Of a DNA stretch of 64,000 bases, positions 8,723 to 17,211 are shown piece after piece. The notes beneath the pieces were generated by a model. The model was given only the letters and a program-made list of their open reading frames with translations. It was not told the DNA's origin and did not search any database. The first letter of the stretch is position 1, and each line of letters begins with the position of its first letter. The stretch is from Bacillus sp. SB49. Its GTDB lineage: Bacteria > Bacillota > Bacilli > Bacillales > Halobacillaceae. The translations under genes were made by a program, and so were the position numbers. The DNA lies in the NCBI RefSeq assembly GCF_000469135.2, contig NZ_CP048117.1:2393501-2457500 (forward strand), written 5' to 3'.

Positions 8723-9523
8723 TTATTCTAATGCACGTGCTACTTTCAACCAATTCACATCCGCGTCGTCCTGGGATTCCCAGCCCTGTAACGCCTCCGT
8801 TAAGGGGCTCCCTTTCTCTGAATTATCCAACAAGCCGCTGCGCTCGGACTCTGTCAGCTCGTTCAATGTGTGATTCCGCAGATCGGCTTCTAATTCTTCA
8901 GGGACAGGCTTGTCCGTTTGGACGACAAACGGTTTCACATACGTATCCACGCTCTTCTCTGAAAGTTTGGCAGCGATCGCATCGGCATCCGCTTTGGTTG
9001 CAGCAGAACCGACGAATAAAAAGAACTGTCCGTCCCGCTCCCAAATGACAGAAGGAACATGGATGGCATTCAATCGGCTCTTCCACTCTTCTGCTTTGCC
9101 TTCGGTTGAGAAGGCGCCTGCTTGGACGATGTATGCCTCAAACGTCCCTCCTCCTCCTGATGCAGCATCCGGCTGTTTGTCCCCAGCGACTTCTACGGCC
9201 GGACCAGGGCCATTCGCAGCCTGACCGGCTCCTGCTTCCGAGGGACCACTTTCCGTAAGAGACACAAACACCCTTAAAAGGACAAAACCGATGCCGAGAC
9301 TGACAACCAAAGCAACAAGCAGCGTCGCTGCTATATGGCGGACAGGGAAGGAGAAAAGCTTTTTCTTTGCAGGCAGATGATAAACCGTTGTCCTTTCCCC
9401 GCTGTTGTCCTCTTCCTCTTTTACTGCGGCCGCCTGTTCCACCTGGGTTCGGACGACTTCCTTCTTCCATTCATTATTCTCATCATTGCGAAAGGAAATG
9501 GAGATTTTCTTTTTCGAGTCCAT
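8723..9523 (-). CDS. spoIIB: SpoIIB-like membrane protein with SPOR domain
   Basis: The protein is 266 aa: a charged cytoplasmic N-terminus, one membrane helix (about residues 64-86), a Gly/Ala-rich linker, and a SPOR domain (about 125-200) beginning YIVQAGAFSTEGKAEEWKSR. SPOR domains bind denuded glycan strands at septa. SpoIIB promotes septal peptidoglycan thinning at engulfment. Its position between comC-type genes and maf is the B. subtilis spoIIB position. The ATG at 9523 was chosen because the earlier GTG (9535) overlaps the AGGAG site. Confidence 0.8.
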   Translation of the reverse strand: MDSKKKISISFRNDENNEWKKEVVRTQVEQAAAVKEEEDNSGERTTVYHLPAKKKLFSFPVRHIAATLLVALVVSLGIGFVLLRVFVSLTESGPSEAGAGQAANGPGPAVEVAGDKQPDAASGGGGTFEAYIVQAGAFSTEGKAEEWKSRLNAIHVPSVIWERDGQFFLFVGSAATKADADAIAAKLSEKSVDTYVKPFVVQTDKPVPEELEADLRNHTLNELTESERSGLLDNSEKGSPLTEALQGWESQDDADVNWLKVARALE

Positions 9524-9586
9524 GGATTTGATCACTCCTGCAAGGTTTGTCCCAACCCTACCACAGGAAAAATGAAAAGATAGCTG

Positions 9587-9615
9587 AAATTTGTCAACCG
9601 ACCATCGACAAATTT
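9587..9615 (-). terminator. Stem-loop after pilO
   Basis: AAATTTGTC (9587-9595) pairs with GACAAATTT (9607-9615) right after the pilO stop. There is no long T-run, so termination may be partial. Confidence 0.45.
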
Positions 9616-9616
9616 A

Positions 9617-10393
9617 TCACTGGGCTTCCCCGGTTTCATCCAATAATTCAATTTCTTCCATCGCTGCTTCCCCTTCTTCCCCATGCTCTATGGAAAAAGG
9701 TACGCTTTTGCCGGAACGTGCTTCGTATTGATAGCGGGGCGCTTCATTAACAAGCTCCTCATAGAGCGGTTGGTAATAACTCTCTATAACCATGGAATAA
9801 GACAAAGGACCGCCCGGATCCGGTCTTTCATATTTAATGGCTTCTATCTGGATCACGCGCTTCGCCTCGCGCAGGGATTCCAAGAAATCCATCATATCCG
9901 GATAGGAAAGAGAAGTAACGTCGACAGAAAATCGGATCGTGCGCAGCCCCTCTATGGCTTTGACTGCGGTATTGTCTGACTGGTCTTCTGGTTCTAAAGA
10001 GACCGCCTCTTCCTCCACATCCGTTTCAACACCTTCTTCCTCCTCACCCGGTTCCTCTTCTTCTTTCTCTAAGGTTTCCAATTTCGTGATCATGCTGCCG
10101 CTCGCTGCTTCCGCTTTTTCCAATTCTAACAAAAGCTGATCGATCAACGGGATGACGGGGAGCTGCTGTTGGATCGTTCTTGAGGAGCGCAGAGACTCTG
10201 ATTCCAATTTTTCCTTCTTTGATTTCATTGCGTCCAACACAGCTGTCTCTTCCGCTAATAAAGTTGCCGCTGCTTTCGCTTCCGTCTTAGCGGGACTTAC
10301 GAGGAGACGGTAGCCTGTAACCAGGACGGCAGAAGTAAGCAAACAGCAGACGATGACTAGATAAAGAACCGATCGTGACCATTCGACCTTCAC
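9617..10393 (-). CDS. pilO: PilO-like type IV pilus assembly protein
   Basis: The protein is 258 aa, with one N-terminal membrane helix (about residues 8-28), a coiled coil (about 35-110) interrupted by a very acidic stretch (about 106-140), and a C-terminal ferredoxin-like half. This is the PilO layout. PilO pairs with PilN to connect PilM and the motor to the pilus base. The GTG start at 10393 has AAGGAGGG upstream and overlaps the pilN stop by 4 bases. Sequence is weakly conserved in this family, so identity rests mainly on architecture and on the pilM-pilN-pilO order. Confidence 0.75.
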   Translation of the reverse strand: MKVEWSRSVLYLVIVCCLLTSAVLVTGYRLLVSPAKTEAKAAATLLAEETAVLDAMKSKKEKLESESLRSSRTIQQQLPVIPLIDQLLLELEKAEAASGSMITKLETLEKEEEEPGEEEEGVETDVEEEAVSLEPEDQSDNTAVKAIEGLRTIRFSVDVTSLSYPDMMDFLESLREAKRVIQIEAIKYERPDPGGPLSYSMVIESYYQPLYEELVNEAPRYQYEARSGKSVPFSIEHGEEGEAAMEEIELLDETGEAQ

Positions 10394-10962
10394 TGCTCAT
10401 TCCCTCCTTGTTTCCTCACTTCTTCCACATCCAGTTTGATTATGTAGGTCGCTGTGTAACTGCTGTACACTCCGGAAAGCGTGGTTTCCCCTTCCGGTGT
10501 CACCATTTCGACAAGATCCACTTGCAGAACAAGATCCGATCGCTTGAGCTCATCCAAATACTGTGCCGCTTCCTGGATTGTATCGAACACAGCTTCTATC
10601 TGGATTTCTGAAGAACCTTCCATGGTGAACGACTGGAATGTACCACGCTCTGGAAGGGCGGCCGACAACTCTTGCAAAACAAGTATGGCCGGTACAACGG
10701 CCTCGTTGAGCTGTTGAAGGGATTTTTGCAGCTGTTCCCGTTCCTGTCCTTCCCCGTCTAAAAAATCTTGAAAGGGCTGCTGCTCTTCCTGAGTAAACGT
10801 ACTTTTTCCTGCCAACGCATCCGCTTCCTCCATCAGCTTGTTTTTTTGAATAAAGAAAGCACCCAAAACAACACTGATCAGGAGGAATGTGCTGATGCAG
10901 ACCATCCACGGAAGCATGTTACGCCGTTCTTTTTCCTCCAACAGGTTAATGTTTATCGACAT
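10390..10962 (-). CDS. pilN: PilN-like type IV pilus assembly protein
   Basis: The protein is 190 aa. It starts with the PilN hallmark ININLLEEKERRN, the cytoplasmic tail that docks into PilM. A membrane helix (about residues 18-36), a coiled coil and a C-terminal alpha/beta domain follow. It lies 17 bases after pilM and overlaps pilO. Confidence 0.82.
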   Translation of the reverse strand: MSININLLEEKERRNMLPWMVCISTFLLISVVLGAFFIQKNKLMEEADALAGKSTFTQEEQQPFQDFLDGEGQEREQLQKSLQQLNEAVVPAILVLQELSAALPERGTFQSFTMEGSSEIQIEAVFDTIQEAAQYLDELKRSDLVLQVDLVEMVTPEGETTLSGVYSSYTATYIIKLDVEEVRKQGGNEQ

Positions 10963-10979
10963 TCAATCCCTCTCCCGCT

Positions 10980-11933
10980 TTACTGTCTCCATGACAAACC
11001 GAGTACATCCGCTTCCACGCCAGGGTACGCTTCATCGCCGCACCAGCGCTCTGCTTTCACATTCCGCTCTGTCAATAAATCTACAGCGCGATCCTTATCC
11101 GGCCAATCTCCCGTGATCATGACTTTTGTTACGCCGGCCTCATCATTCATGACGGAATAACGATAAAACGCCATCACTCTCTCTATTTCATTGACCTGAT
11201 CCATCGTGTGCCTGGAGGGCTCCGCAGGATCCTCCCCGGACCACGTATAACACCCGTCCGTCCGCTTCCATTGTTCGAAAGACAGGGGACAGGTGGTATG
11301 GTTATGTACGACTGGTGCACCATCGCGAAAGACGGTCAGCACACAGCCGTCGATATTCCAATCCGCCAGAAGGAGATGTTCCCCTTCTTCATTGGACATC
11401 GATTGAAGGTAGGCGCGGTGAATCGCCAGTGCGCTGATATCCGCCACCACCGGTTTTAAACCGGTCCGTTCGAATAAACGGCTCATCTCTTCCATCTGAA
11501 TTTCTGGGTAGGCGAAGATGACTATTGTCTTTTTCCCATCCTCATCTTCTCTAATCATAGCGAAATCGAAGCTCGGGTTATCAAAGGGCAGGTGCAGCGT
11601 GTCCCCGACCTGCATATATAAATAGCCTTTTATTTCTTCTTCTTTTACTTCTGCCGGGATATCCAACATACGGATCACGACAGAATGATCCGGCACAGTG
11701 AAGTAGAGCTGTTTCTTCTTCCATTCTCTCTCCTCCACCAAACTTCCCACGATCCGGAAGAGCTCTTCCGGATCCTGCAGCCTTCCATCAGCCCATACCC
11801 CTTTAGGAATGGGAATTTCCCCGGCTTCCACTAGATCCTCTTTTCCTCCTGCCGACTTACTATGAAGAAAACGGATGACGTGGGTTTTAATAATAAAATG
11901 AATCCGTCCGGACTGTTTTATTAGTGAGAACAT
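10980..11933 (-). CDS. pilM: PilM-like actin-fold pilus protein
   Basis: The protein is 317 aa and soluble. It has the PilM/SHS2-type region with FTVPDHSVVIRMLDIPAEVKEEEIKGYLYM, where PilM proteins recognise the membrane assembly complex. The nucleotide-binding motifs of PilM are weak here, so this copy may bind ATP poorly. The start ATG at 11933 follows AGGAGTC. It lies directly after the prepilin peptidase gene and before pilN. Confidence 0.8.
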   Translation of the reverse strand: MFSLIKQSGRIHFIIKTHVIRFLHSKSAGGKEDLVEAGEIPIPKGVWADGRLQDPEELFRIVGSLVEEREWKKKQLYFTVPDHSVVIRMLDIPAEVKEEEIKGYLYMQVGDTLHLPFDNPSFDFAMIREDEDGKKTIVIFAYPEIQMEEMSRLFERTGLKPVVADISALAIHRAYLQSMSNEEGEHLLLADWNIDGCVLTVFRDGAPVVHNHTTCPLSFEQWKRTDGCYTWSGEDPAEPSRHTMDQVNEIERVMAFYRYSVMNDEAGVTKVMITGDWPDKDRAVDLLTERNVKAERWCGDEAYPGVEADVLGLSWRQ

Positions 11934-11951
11934 ACATAACGACTCCTATCC

Positions 11952-12704
11952 TTACAACATTTTGAAATAAGCATCCATCATCTGCTGCCCGTAAAAGTAG
12001 ACAATCAAAGCCGCAGCCATGATCGAAGGCCCGAATGGAACCGGCTGTTTCCGGTTAACGACGCCGATCCCTATGAGGGAGAGGCTTTCGACGGTTCCGA
12101 TCAAGGAAGCAAGAAAAAGCGTCAAAACCATCGCTTTCATACCGAGAAAAAGACCTAAAACACCGAGAAGCTTCATGTCTCCCGCCCCCATGCCGCCCTT
12201 GCTGACTACAATAATGACGAACACAATACCGCTTCCAGTCAAAGCACCAAGAAGCGAGTCATACCAGGGATCGAGCGGAAAGGCGATTCGATACAGGAAG
12301 AAGACACCTGTAAAGAAGAGCAGCAGACGGTTCGGGATAAGCATATATTTGAAATCCCCGATGCTGACAATAACAGCAAGCGAAATCAACAAGAGAGCAC
12401 CTGTGAATTCAACCGTTAATCCATAGTGAACATAGGCAATAAAAAACAACGCTCCCGTTATAAGCTCGACTGCGGGATAAAGGAAGGAAACAGGACGGCC
12501 GCAGTGCCTGCATCTGCCCTTAGCGATTACGTAGGATAAGACAGGGATCAAATCCCGGGGTTCGAGCTGCGTGCCGCAATCGGGGCAGGCGGAGCGTCCT
12601 TGTACGAAGGGAATGTGTTTGGGGAGGCGGATTCCCACGACGTTGTAAAACGAGCCGAGAATCGTACCGGTTAAGAATATATAGAGGGGTAGAATGACAT
12701 GCAT
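11952..12704 (-). CDS. comC: Prepilin peptidase / N-methyltransferase (ComC/PilD)
   Basis: The protein is 250 aa from the ATG at 12704 (GAGGAG upstream), with about eight membrane segments. The N-terminal zinc motif has Cys40, Cys43, Cys65 and Cys68. The two catalytic aspartates of the type-IV prepilin peptidase family are seen in SIGDFKYMLIPN and GMGAGDMKL. It cleaves the pilin leader at the G/F site and methylates the new N-terminus. In B. subtilis comC occupies the same place between folC and spoIIB and serves competence pseudopili; here it is embedded in a pilus operon. Confidence 0.93.
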   Translation of the reverse strand: MHVILPLYIFLTGTILGSFYNVVGIRLPKHIPFVQGRSACPDCGTQLEPRDLIPVLSYVIAKGRCRHCGRPVSFLYPAVELITGALFFIAYVHYGLTVEFTGALLLISLAVIVSIGDFKYMLIPNRLLLFFTGVFFLYRIAFPLDPWYDSLLGALTGSGIVFVIIVVSKGGMGAGDMKLLGVLGLFLGMKAMVLTLFLASLIGTVESLSLIGIGVVNRKQPVPFGPSIMAAALIVYFYGQQMMDAYFKML

Positions 12705-12736
12705 GGTTTGGTCTCCTCGATTAATATAATTAAGGA

Positions 12737-12757
12737 GGGTCCCGAATTTAGGGACCC
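12737..12757 (-). other. Stem-loop between pilin and prepilin peptidase genes
   Basis: GGGTCCC (12737-12743) pairs with GGGACCC (12751-12757) just after the pilin stop, without a T-run. Such hairpins often stabilise abundant pilin mRNA or reduce read-through into less-expressed genes; here this is inference. Confidence 0.5.
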
Positions 12758-12776
12758 TTAACATTAAATTTTAAAA

Positions 12777-13166
12777 TTATTCGTTAGATAAGTCAGATTT
12801 TGTTTTACCTTCTACATATTTGTCCAAGGTAACCTCGAATACACCATCTGAATTTTTCTCAACTTTAGTCGTTACGTATGGCTTTCCTGTAACAGGATCT
12901 TGAGGGACAGAATCTAAATAACCGGCCTCATACAATTTACTTGCATCCGTTGGAAATGTAAACTCTCCATTCACTTCCGCAATACGAGAAGCCTCCAAAA
13001 GCGCAAGGGCATTCGAGTCATGTGCATCGTCCTTCGTATCAGCCAGCAGATTCCCAATAGCCGGTACGGCAATCAGTGCAATAATTCCTAAAATGACGAT
13101 GACGGCCAGCAGTTCAATTAACGTGAAACCTTTCTCATTCTTCAACAAACGTTTCCACTTTTTCAT
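12777..13166 (-). CDS. Type IV major pilin (prepilin)
   Basis: The protein is 129 aa. It has a short basic leader ending in Gly13, then the class IV pilin signature FTLIELLAVIVILGIIALIA with Phe at +1 and Glu at +5. The C-terminal globular part contains PTDASKLYEAGYLDSVPQDP, similar to ComGC and Gram-positive major pilins, with no cysteine pair. It is the only pilin in the locus. It has its own candidate promoter (13247-13252) and is flanked by a 134-base gap upstream and a stem-loop downstream, consistent with separate, higher expression. Confidence 0.92.
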   Translation of the reverse strand: MKKWKRLLKNEKGFTLIELLAVIVILGIIALIAVPAIGNLLADTKDDAHDSNALALLEASRIAEVNGEFTFPTDASKLYEAGYLDSVPQDPVTGKPYVTTKVEKNSDGVFEVTLDKYVEGKTKSDLSNE

Positions 13167-13246
13167 CTTCTCTCTCCTTCAAATGATAGTAAGGTAGTTA
13201 CTAATACAAGATAGTTCTTTTTTCATTAGCAAAATGACCTATGTTC

Positions 13247-13252
13247 ATTATA
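13247..13252 (-). promoter_or_regulatory. Candidate -10 element of the pilin gene
   Basis: TATAAT on the minus strand lies about 80 bases before the pilin start, in the only sizeable gap inside the pil operon. The -35 region is poor, so activation by another factor is possible. Confidence 0.4.
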
Positions 13253-13300
13253 AAGGATAAAAGGATTTACGACTAGCACTTTTTTACCGATCCAACATAC

Positions 13301-14506
13301 TCAGCGAATGTTCTCGAACGCGGAGAACATCGGGATGGCGATTGATGCGACGATACTTCCTACCACAATGGATAAAAACAGAATCATCACAGGTTCAATC
13401 AGCGTCTTCAATCGTTCTGTCGCGTATTCCAGTTCCGAGTCGTAGAACTCTGCTACTTTGGCGAGCATATAGTCAAGCGACCCCGTTTCCTCCCCGATGG
13501 CGATCATTTGAGCAACAAGAGGCGGAAACACAGGAGACTCCTTCAAGGGACGGGACAAGGTTTCCCCCTGCTCCAGAGATTGGAAGCTGTCCTCGATCGC
13601 CTTTTCAATGACTTTATTTTCCACAACCTTCCGGGTAATCTCGAGCGACTTCAGGATGGGAACGGAACTGTTCATCAAAGAACTGAGCGTACTCGTCATC
13701 CGCACGAGAGCAGCCTTTTTTAGTAACGGACCGAAAACCGGCACGCGAAGTTTCCACGCGTCTAATGTATAGCTTACTTTCGGGCTTCGCCGGATAAGTG
13801 CCTGATAAAGAACGACGGCAAGTGCAGGGACAAGGATCAAGATATACCAAAATCTCTCCACCATTCCACTTGCTTGAAGTGTAAACTTCGTCATGGCAGG
13901 GAGATCTCCACCAATACTTAAAAACATATCCGCAAACCGTGGAACGACGAATGTCAGCAGAAAGAGGATGATCAAGAAGGAAACACCACCGACGATGGAA
14001 GGATATAACAAGGCGGAAATGATTTTCTGGCGTGTATCGAACTGCTTCTCATAGTAAACAGCCAATCTCTCCAAAATCTCCTCCAGGTTTCCACCCGCTT
14101 CTCCCGCACGGATCAATTGGACGAACAAGTTCGGAAATACTTTTGGATGAAGAGCAGAAGCTTCCGAGAAGGCCCTTCCACTCTCCAAATGACCTGAAAC
14201 GTCCCGAAGCGCCTCTCCAAGCTTCCGGCTGTTCGTTTGCTGGGCCAGTATTCTCGTCGATTCCAAAAGGGAGATCCCTGCTTTGATCAAAGTGGCGAAC
14301 TGCCGGAGGAAAATCACGAAGTCTTTCTGCTTCACAGCCCTCCCTATATGGATGTCGTAAAGCAGTGGGTTGGTGGATGCCTTGATGTCTTTGATGACGA
14401 CCCCGTCCGTTTTCAATCTCGACACCGCTTCGTTTTTTGTTTCTGCTCGTATTTTCCCTCTGATTTTCCCGGCGATCGTTCGGCCTTCATACGAATAGTA
14501 GGGCAT
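13301..14506 (-). CDS. pilC: PilC/GspF-family pilus platform protein
   Basis: The protein is 401 aa with two tandem GspF domains (about residues 65-190 and 270-390) and three membrane segments. Features include FLRQFATLIKAGISLLESTR and the duplicate LVAQMIAIGEETGSLDYML. It is the inner-membrane platform that couples PilB/PilT ATPases to the growing pilus. It starts 3 bases after the pilT stop. Confidence 0.92.
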   Translation of the reverse strand: MPYYSYEGRTIAGKIRGKIRAETKNEAVSRLKTDGVVIKDIKASTNPLLYDIHIGRAVKQKDFVIFLRQFATLIKAGISLLESTRILAQQTNSRKLGEALRDVSGHLESGRAFSEASALHPKVFPNLFVQLIRAGEAGGNLEEILERLAVYYEKQFDTRQKIISALLYPSIVGGVSFLIILFLLTFVVPRFADMFLSIGGDLPAMTKFTLQASGMVERFWYILILVPALAVVLYQALIRRSPKVSYTLDAWKLRVPVFGPLLKKAALVRMTSTLSSLMNSSVPILKSLEITRKVVENKVIEKAIEDSFQSLEQGETLSRPLKESPVFPPLVAQMIAIGEETGSLDYMLAKVAEFYDSELEYATERLKTLIEPVMILFLSIVVGSIVASIAIPMFSAFENIR

Positions 14507-14509
14507 GAA

Positions 14510-15550
14510 TTAAACGCCCCCTTCTTTCAGGAATGGAGCCGCATCCCTCTCATCAATCACTTTCTTACCAAGAAGCTCCAAAATAGACATTTCCAGCGTC
14601 TGCATCCGGTTCGCTCTGGACGTCTGCAGTACATTCTTAATTTGATGAATCTTTGCGTTTCTAATTAAATTCTTAACGGCAGGTGTATTGATCAACACTT
14701 CTGCGGCTGCACGGCGCCCTTTCCTGTCCATTGTTTGGAACAGCCGCTGCGAAACGATTGCCTGCAGGACGTTCGCAAGCTGGACCCTTACCTGCCCCTG
14801 CTGTGCCGGTGGAAAAACATCGATGATCCTGTCAATCGTATCCGGTGCGTTTGTAGTATGCAGCGTACCCAAAACGAGGTGACCGGTTTCTGCTGCGGTC
14901 AGAGCTGTCGAAATGGTTTCGTAATCCCGGAGTTCCCCAACTAAGATGACGTCCGGATCCTGCCTTAAACACGCGCGGAGACCATTCGCGAAATTTCGTG
15001 TATCGAAACCAATTTCCCGCTGATCAACGATCGAGTTCTTGTGATTATGCGTGTACTCGATCGGATCCTCCAGTGTAATGATATGCTTTTTACCGGTTTG
15101 ATTAATATGGTCGACCATCGATGCAAGTGTGGTCGACTTCCCCGACCCGGTCGGCCCGGTCACGAGCACGAGCCCCTGAGGAAACATGCTGATATCTTTC
15201 AACACGTCGGGCATGTGCAGTTCGCTGATGGTCGGAATGTTACGGGGCACGATTCGGACGGCAAGGGACAGACAATTGCGCTGATAGAAAATATTGATCC
15301 GGAACCGGGACACACCGGCAATGCCGTAAGAAACGTCCACTTCTCTCACTTTCCTCAACTGCTCCAAAAGAACGTCGGACAGGATCGCTTCTGCCATCGC
15401 TTCTGTATCTTCCGGCCTCACCTTCTCTTCTCCGAACCGCTGCAGTTCTCCATGGATCCGGAAAATCGGAGGGACTCCCACCGTCATGTGAATATCAGAT
15501 GCACCATAGCTGTTCGCAAGTGTCAATAACTCATCCAATTGTTCCTTCAT
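14510..15550 (-). CDS. pilT: PilT, pilus retraction ATPase
   Basis: The protein is 346 aa. Walker A is GPTGSGKST, the Asp box is ITLEDPIEY, Walker B is VGELRDYETI, the His box is GHLVLGTLHT, and the PilT-specific C-terminal element appears as VKNLIRNAKIHQIK (compare AIRNLIR). PilT drives pilus disassembly and twitching. B. subtilis has no such gene. The start overlaps the pilB stop by 4 bases (ATGA). Confidence 0.94.
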   Translation of the reverse strand: MKEQLDELLTLANSYGASDIHMTVGVPPIFRIHGELQRFGEEKVRPEDTEAMAEAILSDVLLEQLRKVREVDVSYGIAGVSRFRINIFYQRNCLSLAVRIVPRNIPTISELHMPDVLKDISMFPQGLVLVTGPTGSGKSTTLASMVDHINQTGKKHIITLEDPIEYTHNHKNSIVDQREIGFDTRNFANGLRACLRQDPDVILVGELRDYETISTALTAAETGHLVLGTLHTTNAPDTIDRIIDVFPPAQQGQVRVQLANVLQAIVSQRLFQTMDRKGRRAAAEVLINTPAVKNLIRNAKIHQIKNVLQTSRANRMQTLEMSILELLGKKVIDERDAAPFLKEGGV

Positions 15551-17181
15551 TTCCCATCCCTCCCTCCATATGCTTTTGCGACTCGGAGGACCTCTTCCAG
15601 TGTCGTCAACCCCTGCTGCGCCTTCAAAAGTCCGTCATCCAAAAGAAACATCATGCCTGCGTCCCTCACATAGCGCTGAACATCCTCCATACTCTTGTGC
15701 TGCATCATTAAACTTCGAATTTCATCATCAATGACAAGCACCTCCTGGATGGCCATCCGCCCTCTGTAGCCGGAATTCTGGCAACTGTTACAGCCGGCGC
15801 CTTTGTATATTTGATCCACCTGAATCCCGCGTTTCCGAAAATGATTTCTCTCCATCTCACTTGGCGTATACGCCTGTCTGCAATCCCGGCATATCCTTCT
15901 TACAAGCCTTTGAGCCACAACCCCTGATAAAGAGGATACGACTAAATACGGTTCGATTCCCATATCAAACAGGCGGGGAATGGTCGATATGGAGCTGTTC
16001 GTATGAAGCGTGCTAAGAACGAGATGACCGGTTAACGATGCGCGCACGGCAATTTCTGCTGTTTCGGAATCGCGGATCTCTCCGACCATGACGATGTTCG
16101 GATCCTGGCGAAGAATCGAACGCAGGCCTTCCGAAAACGTCAACCCGACCTTGGTATGGACCTGCACCTGATTGAGCCCCTCAATCTGGTACTCTACCGG
16201 ATCTTCCACCGTTATAATATTGACATTCTCCGTATTAAGACGGTTTAAAGAAGCATAGAGGGTAGAGGATTTTCCAGAACCAGTAGGGCCGGTGATCAAC
16301 AGCAGACCCGAGGGTTGTTGAATTAAGTCGAGGTACTTATCTCTATTGACGGGATGGAAACCGAGTTCATCGATTCCGCCGAGCGTATTCGCCAAATCCA
16401 AAATTCGAATGACGACCTTCTCCCCAAACACTGTCGGGAGAATCGAGATTCGCAAATCTACCGTTCCGTGGTCGACCTTCGTCTTGATCCGTCCGTCCTG
16501 GGGCAGACGTGTTTCTGTAATATTCATGTCCGCCATGATTTTCACACGGGCAGTCAAACTGTTTTGATGACTTTTCGGCAGCGTACGCTCCGTCCTCAAT
16601 ACGCCGTCAATCCGGTACCGGATCAACACCTTTGATTCCTGTGGATCGATATGTATATCGCTCGCTTTCATCTGCACTCCTGCCTGGAGCAGCTGATCCA
16701 CCAGTCGGATGGCAGGAGCTTCCCCGTCCTTTTCTTCCTCAAGGTCGGAATCGCTCAAATTATAATGACGGTTCACCGCCTGAATGATTTCATACTTCGT
16801 GGCAATGACCGGCGAAATCTGAAACCCTGTCGATATTTTCATGTCATCGATGGAGTAGTAGTCCATGGGATCCGCCATTGCAACCGTTAATTCTCTACCC
16901 CTACGCTGAATGGGAACAAGCAGATTACGAAGGGCGAAGTCCTTATCCACGATAGAGATAACTTGGGAATCAACAGGAAAGTGAAAAAGGGAAACCTTCG
17001 GAATGCCCAGTTGGAATTCCAATACTTCGATCAACTGTTGTTCCGTCACATACCCTTTCTCCACCAATACGTCTCCGAGCTTTTGGTCTGCTTGCTTTTC
17101 TTTCAGGGCTTCTTCTATTTGAGCTTCCTCAATGACACCTGCTTCTTTCAACAGATCACCAAGCCGCTTCCTTCTTGTCAT
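15547..17181 (-). CDS. pilB: PilB, pilus extension ATPase
   Basis: The protein is 544 aa. The N-terminal MshEN/GspE-type domain (about 1-140) is followed by the AAA-like core with Walker A GPTGSGKSS, the Asp box ITVEDPVEY, Walker B MVGEIRDSETAEIA, and a tetracysteine zinc site (CRDC and CNSC). It powers pilin polymerisation. It is the second gene after the operon promoter at 18548-18576. Confidence 0.94.
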   Translation of the reverse strand: MTRRKRLGDLLKEAGVIEEAQIEEALKEKQADQKLGDVLVEKGYVTEQQLIEVLEFQLGIPKVSLFHFPVDSQVISIVDKDFALRNLLVPIQRRGRELTVAMADPMDYYSIDDMKISTGFQISPVIATKYEIIQAVNRHYNLSDSDLEEEKDGEAPAIRLVDQLLQAGVQMKASDIHIDPQESKVLIRYRIDGVLRTERTLPKSHQNSLTARVKIMADMNITETRLPQDGRIKTKVDHGTVDLRISILPTVFGEKVVIRILDLANTLGGIDELGFHPVNRDKYLDLIQQPSGLLLITGPTGSGKSSTLYASLNRLNTENVNIITVEDPVEYQIEGLNQVQVHTKVGLTFSEGLRSILRQDPNIVMVGEIRDSETAEIAVRASLTGHLVLSTLHTNSSISTIPRLFDMGIEPYLVVSSLSGVVAQRLVRRICRDCRQAYTPSEMERNHFRKRGIQVDQIYKGAGCNSCQNSGYRGRMAIQEVLVIDDEIRSLMMQHKSMEDVQRYVRDAGMMFLLDDGLLKAQQGLTTLEEVLRVAKAYGGRDGK

Positions 17182-17211
17182 CTTATCCTCCCACCTTCAC
17201 TTTACGTTCCA